64,000 nt of DNA. Source: Flavobacterium frigidimaris (lineage in GTDB: Bacteria > Bacteroidota > Bacteroidia > Flavobacteriales > Flavobacteriaceae). A program made the translations under genes and the position numbers. Location of the stretch: the NCBI GenBank assembly GCA_900129595.1, contig FQWG01000015.1, positions 1 to 64,000 on the forward strand. Reading direction: 5' to 3'. Position 1 is the first letter of the stretch; each line of letters opens with the position of its first letter. Of the stretch, positions 60,864-64,000 are shown piece by piece. Below the pieces are notes generated by a model. That model saw only the letters and a program-made list of their open reading frames with translations, was not told the origin of the DNA and made no database searches.

Positions 60864-62537
60864 CTATTTATCAGTAACGCAACCTGTAGAAGCGCTTGAA
60901 ACCGATCTTGCGTATTTAAGCAAAACTCCTTTGGTAACTTTTAAAGGAGGCTGAACCCAACTCGCTTTACGAGCTGCAAATTCTTCGTCAGATATCTTCA
61001 GGTCAATGGTATTTTTCACGGCATCGATTGCGATTAAATCACCATCTTTTACCAGAGCAATACCACCACCATCATATGCTTCCGGTGTAATATGTCCTAC
61101 GACAAAGCCATGTGAACCTCCGGAGAATCGGCCGTCTGTGATAAGAGCACAGCTGCTTCCTAATCCGGCTCCGATAATTGCAGATGTAGGTTTCAGCATT
61201 TCAGGCATTCCCGGACCACCTTTTGGTCCACAATACCTGATGACGACTACATTACCCGGTTTTATCTTTCCGGCCTCAAGACCAGGTATTACTTCAAACT
61301 CTCCTTCGAAAACTACAGCAGGACCTTCGAAATATTCTCCTTCTTTTCCGCTAATTTTTGCAACAGCACCTTCAGAAGCAAGATTTCCGTATAAAACCTG
61401 AATATTTCCTGTTGGTTTTAAAGCTTTCTGAATTTCATGAATAACTTGTTGCCCGTCTTGTAAATCCGGAGTAGTTGCTAAATTCTCCGCTACTGTTTTT
61501 CCGGTTACAGTCAGACAATCTCCGTGAATTAATCCTACTTTTAATAAATATTTCATGATAGAAGGAATACCTCCCACTTCGTGAATATCTTCCATCATAT
61601 ATTTTCCACTTGGCTTCATGTCCGCCAATACTGGTGTTTTATCATTGATTGCCTGAAAATCATCCAGGGTAATTTCGATATCTACCGCGTGGGCCATTGC
61701 GATTAAGTGCATAACTGCATTTGTAGAACCTCCTAGAACAGCAACAATAGTTATTGCATTTTCGAAAGCTTTGCGAGTCATGATGTCTCTTGGCTTAATA
61801 TCTTTTTCTAATAATATCTTAATAGCTTCTCCTGCTGCAAGACATTCGTCTCTTTTGTCCTGACTTAAAGCAGGATTAGAAGAGCTGTAAGGCAAACTCA
61901 TTCCTAATGCCTCAATTGCTGAAGACATTGTATTTGCAGTATACATTCCGCCGCAAGCACCTGCTCCGGGACATGCATTCTGAATAACACCTTTAAAATC
62001 TTCCGGAGTAATTTCGTTTTTTACTTTTTTCCCTAAAGCTTCAAAAGCAGAAACAATATTCAGGGATTCACCTTTCCATTTTCCGGAGTGAATTGATCCT
62101 CCGTAAACCATAATAGATGGGCGGTTTAAACGTCCCATAGCGATTAATGCTCCAGGCATATTTTTATCACAACCAGGAATTGCTATAATACCATCGTACC
62201 ATTGTGCGCCTGCAACTGTTTCTATAGAATCTGCAATTACATCACGGGAAACCAATGAATAACGCATTCCTTCAGTACCATTCGAAATTCCGTCACTAAC
62301 ACCAATAGTATTAAAAATAAGTCCGACCAGATTTGCATCCCAAACACCTTTTTTGACATCTTTTGCTAAATCATTCAGGTGCATGTTACAAGTATTACCA
62401 TCGTAACCCATGCTCACAATACCAACCTGAGCCTTTTTCAAATCTTCTTCAGTTAAACCAATACCATACAACATCGCTTGCGCCGCAGGTTGTGTTTGAT
62501 CTTGAGTGATGGTTTTGCTGTACTTATTTAATTCCAT
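60864..62537 (-). CDS. ilvD: Dihydroxy-acid dehydratase
   Basis: 557 residues, full length. The Fe-S cluster Cys are visible in IPGCDKNMPGALIAMGRLN and NACPGAGACGGMYTANTMS. The C-terminal ITDGRFSGGSHGFVVGHITPEA is the active-site segment. It dehydrates the dihydroxy acids to 2-oxoacids in isoleucine and valine synthesis. It is the first gene after the attenuator-like leader, and ilvB follows after 45 bases. Confidence 0.95.
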   Translation of the reverse strand: MELNKYSKTITQDQTQPAAQAMLYGIGLTEEDLKKAQVGIVSMGYDGNTCNMHLNDLAKDVKKGVWDANLVGLIFNTIGVSDGISNGTEGMRYSLVSRDVIADSIETVAGAQWYDGIIAIPGCDKNMPGALIAMGRLNRPSIMVYGGSIHSGKWKGESLNIVSAFEALGKKVKNEITPEDFKGVIQNACPGAGACGGMYTANTMSSAIEALGMSLPYSSSNPALSQDKRDECLAAGEAIKILLEKDIKPRDIMTRKAFENAITIVAVLGGSTNAVMHLIAMAHAVDIEITLDDFQAINDKTPVLADMKPSGKYMMEDIHEVGGIPSIMKYLLKVGLIHGDCLTVTGKTVAENLATTPDLQDGQQVIHEIQKALKPTGNIQVLYGNLASEGAVAKISGKEGEYFEGPAVVFEGEFEVIPGLEAGKIKPGNVVVIRYCGPKGGPGMPEMLKPTSAIIGAGLGSSCALITDGRFSGGSHGFVVGHITPEAYDGGGIALVKDGDLIAIDAVKNTIDLKISDEEFAARKASWVQPPLKVTKGVLLKYARSVSSASTGCVTDK

Positions 62538-62566
62538 TATGTGTTAATTTATTTTAATTTTTGTTC

Positions 62567-62597
62567 AAAAAAAAACCTTCCAGTACTTGGAAGGTTT
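62567..62597 (-). terminator. Attenuator terminator ahead of ilvD
   Basis: AAACCTTCC (62573-62581) pairs with GGAAGGTTT (62589-62597) around AGTACTT, followed on the minus strand by a run of T. It lies between the leader ORF stop and ilvD, so readthrough is needed to express the operon. Confidence 0.75.
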
Positions 62598-62620
62598 CTA
62601 ATATATTTTTTCAATTATAT

Positions 62621-62698
62621 TTATACCATTCCCGATGCAGATGTGTGAATCACATTGACAACAACGACAGAAGTAATAATAATTGAGATTTGCATCAT
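62621..62698 (-). CDS. Ile/Val-rich leader peptide of the ilv operon
   Basis: 25 codons from the tandem ATG at 62698. The centre reads ISIIITSVVVVNVI, with four Ile or Val in a row in one place and three in another. It ends 24 bases before the terminator stem. Clustered codons for the end-products of the operon before a terminator are the hallmark of ribosome-mediated attenuation: stalling at Ile or Val codons would favour an antiterminator. A specific antiterminator pairing was not worked out. Confidence 0.75.
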   Translation of the reverse strand: MMQISIIITSVVVVNVIHTSASGMV

Positions 62699-62715
62699 TT
62701 ATTTTTTTAGTGTCA

Positions 62716-62723
62716 CAAAAGTA
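62716..62723 (-). promoter_or_regulatory. Candidate -7 box of the ilv operon (TACTTTTG, minus strand)
   Basis: TAnnTTTG match on the minus strand, 18 bases upstream of the leader ORF. A well-placed -33 TTTG was not found. Confidence 0.45.
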
Positions 62724-62805
62724 TGAAAACTTATACGACTAAAAAAATAAAATCTCAACATTTCACATACTTCTTGTTATTTATTTCATCATTTTAATAA
62801 AAACC

Positions 62806-63924
62806 TTAAACAATTGTCGACTGACCAATATGAACATTGTCATTATTAAAATAAAGCAAGTCATCTTTGCTGAAAATAAAATTAGAAACAAACTCCCCTA
62901 CTTCATTTGTACCGAATTTTGAATCTGGTTTCAGGTCAATTGTAACGACTTTATATTCGATTGCTTTTTCAACCGCCTGATAAATTACATTTGCTTCTTT
63001 GAATAAACCAAAATGTTCTAACAGCATCGCCGCTGATAAAATTGAAGCAATTGGATTGGCAATATTTTTTCCTTTTGCCTGAGGATAAGAACCATGAATT
63101 GGCTCGAAAAGTGCATTTTTTTCTCCCAAAGAAGCTGAAGCCAATAATCCGATAGATCCTGTAATAACACTTGCTTCATCTGATAAAATATCTCCAAACA
63201 AATTCTCTGTCAAAATCACATCAAATTGTTTTGGATTCAAAATCAATTGCATTGCTGCGTTATCCACAAATAAAAAATCTAAAGCTACATCCGGATAATT
63301 AAGGCTTACTTTCTGAACTACTTTTCTCCATAATCTTGAGGTTTCCAAAACATTTGCTTTGTCAACCATTGTCAGCTTTTTGCGTCGGTTTTGTGCTGAC
63401 TTAAAAGCTAAATGTGCAATTCTGGTAATTTCTTCTTCTGAATATTCACATAAATCCGAAGCATGTGTTCCTTCTTCATTTAATGTCTTTGCTCCAAAAT
63501 AAGCACCACCGGTTAATTCTCTGAATATAGTAAAATCAGCTCCGTCGATAATTTCTCTTTTTAAAGGGGAAGCATCAATTAATGATTTGTACGGTTTTAT
63601 AGGACGAATGTTTGCAAACAGACCTAATTCTTTACGAAGTTTCAATAATCCCTGCTCCGGACGAACTTTTGCATTAGGATTATTGTCATATTTAGGATCT
63701 CCAATTGCCCCAAACAAAACGGCATCTGTATTCAGACAAAGATTTAGTGTTTGCTCCGGCAGCGGATTTCCTGTTTTGTCAATAGCAATTGCGCCCATAA
63801 GAGCTTCCTCAAAAACAAATTCATGATTGTACACCTCGCCTATTGCATATAATGCTTTTTTGGCCTGTGCGATTACCTCTGGTCCAATTCCGTCTCCTGG
63901 TAAAACTGCTATTTTCAAATTCAT
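62806..63924 (-). CDS. leuB: 3-isopropylmalate dehydrogenase
   Basis: 372 residues. KIAVLPGDGIGPEVIAQA at the N-terminus, RELTGGAYFGAK, and the metal-binding EASVITGSIGLLASASLG-type segment (DEASVITGSIGLL) match the isocitrate/isopropylmalate dehydrogenase family. FEPIHGSYPQAKGKNIANPIA is the NAD-binding loop. It oxidises and decarboxylates 3-isopropylmalate in leucine synthesis. It is upstream of ilvD in the same direction, separated by the ilv leader. The 76 bases before it are purine-rich on the coding strand, and a GAGG lies just ahead of the start. Confidence 0.95.
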   Translation of the reverse strand: MNLKIAVLPGDGIGPEVIAQAKKALYAIGEVYNHEFVFEEALMGAIAIDKTGNPLPEQTLNLCLNTDAVLFGAIGDPKYDNNPNAKVRPEQGLLKLRKELGLFANIRPIKPYKSLIDASPLKREIIDGADFTIFRELTGGAYFGAKTLNEEGTHASDLCEYSEEEITRIAHLAFKSAQNRRKKLTMVDKANVLETSRLWRKVVQKVSLNYPDVALDFLFVDNAAMQLILNPKQFDVILTENLFGDILSDEASVITGSIGLLASASLGEKNALFEPIHGSYPQAKGKNIANPIASILSAAMLLEHFGLFKEANVIYQAVEKAIEYKVVTIDLKPDSKFGTNEVGEFVSNFIFSKDDLLYFNNDNVHIGQSTIV

Positions 63925-64000
63925 AATGCCTCGTTCTTTATGTATTTAAATTTTGATTTTTTCTCTTTCTTCTTTCTTCTGTTCTCTTTTCAACTAGCTT

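Overview
The window looks like a chromosome segment of a Flavobacterium (Bacteroidota). The signs are AT-rich intergenic DNA, TAnnTTTG-type -7 boxes, lipoproteins with acidic residues after the lipobox Cys (for example CSSDDD), a long two-part signal peptidase I, a fused E1 alpha/beta 2-oxoacid dehydrogenase, and interspersed GTTTCAG/GTTTCAA and CCCGATAGCTATCGGG repeats. The genus is an inference; no rRNA or other phylogenetic marker lies in the window.

Layout. 1-0.1 kb: N-terminus of an ISAon1-type transposase cut by the window edge. 0.5-25 kb: mostly minus-strand housekeeping and cell-envelope genes (HTH regulator, secreted or lipoprotein hypotheticals, alpha/beta hydrolase, adenylate-kinase-like protein, two serine hydrolases, cation/proton antiporter, endonuclease V, ABC-F ATPase, nucleoside phosphorylase, SUI1 factor, 2OG-Fe(II) oxygenase), with lepB and a beta-propeller protein on the plus strand. 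25-43 kb: E1 alpha/beta fusion, DUF885 lipoprotein, quinone-oxidoreductase-like protein with a Crp-type regulator, thioesterase, MscS channel, two DEAD/DEAH helicases, NDH-2-like flavoprotein, Bcr/CflA-type MFS exporter and two small secreted proteins.

43.46-51.36 kb: a 7.9-kb integrated element bounded by a 16-bp direct repeat that lies inside XerC/XerD (dif-like) sites. It has no integrase. It carries a rolling-circle Rep (PF02486-like), a small HTH-like protein, a likely capsid protein, a run of small membrane proteins, an RNNNPGN-type muralytic virion protein, and cargo next to the right end. The best reading is a temperate single-stranded-DNA phage with a membrane-containing icosahedral virion (FLiP/Finnlakeviridae-like in organisation) that integrates by using the host dif/Xer machinery. 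The intact right-hand site would be the working chromosomal dif, which places the replication terminus here. This is the most interesting system in the window.

51.6-56.4 kb: acetate-utilisation neighbourhood (cNMP/CBS/DUF294 protein, DnaQ-like exonuclease with substituted active-site residues, acs). 56.9-63.9 kb: branched-chain amino-acid biosynthesis on the minus strand, transcribed leuB then ilvD-ilvB-ilvN-ilvC. Ahead of ilvD is a short leader ORF packed with Ile and Val codons followed by an intrinsic terminator, a textbook layout for ribosome-mediated attenuation.

No tRNA, rRNA or CRISPR array was recognised.
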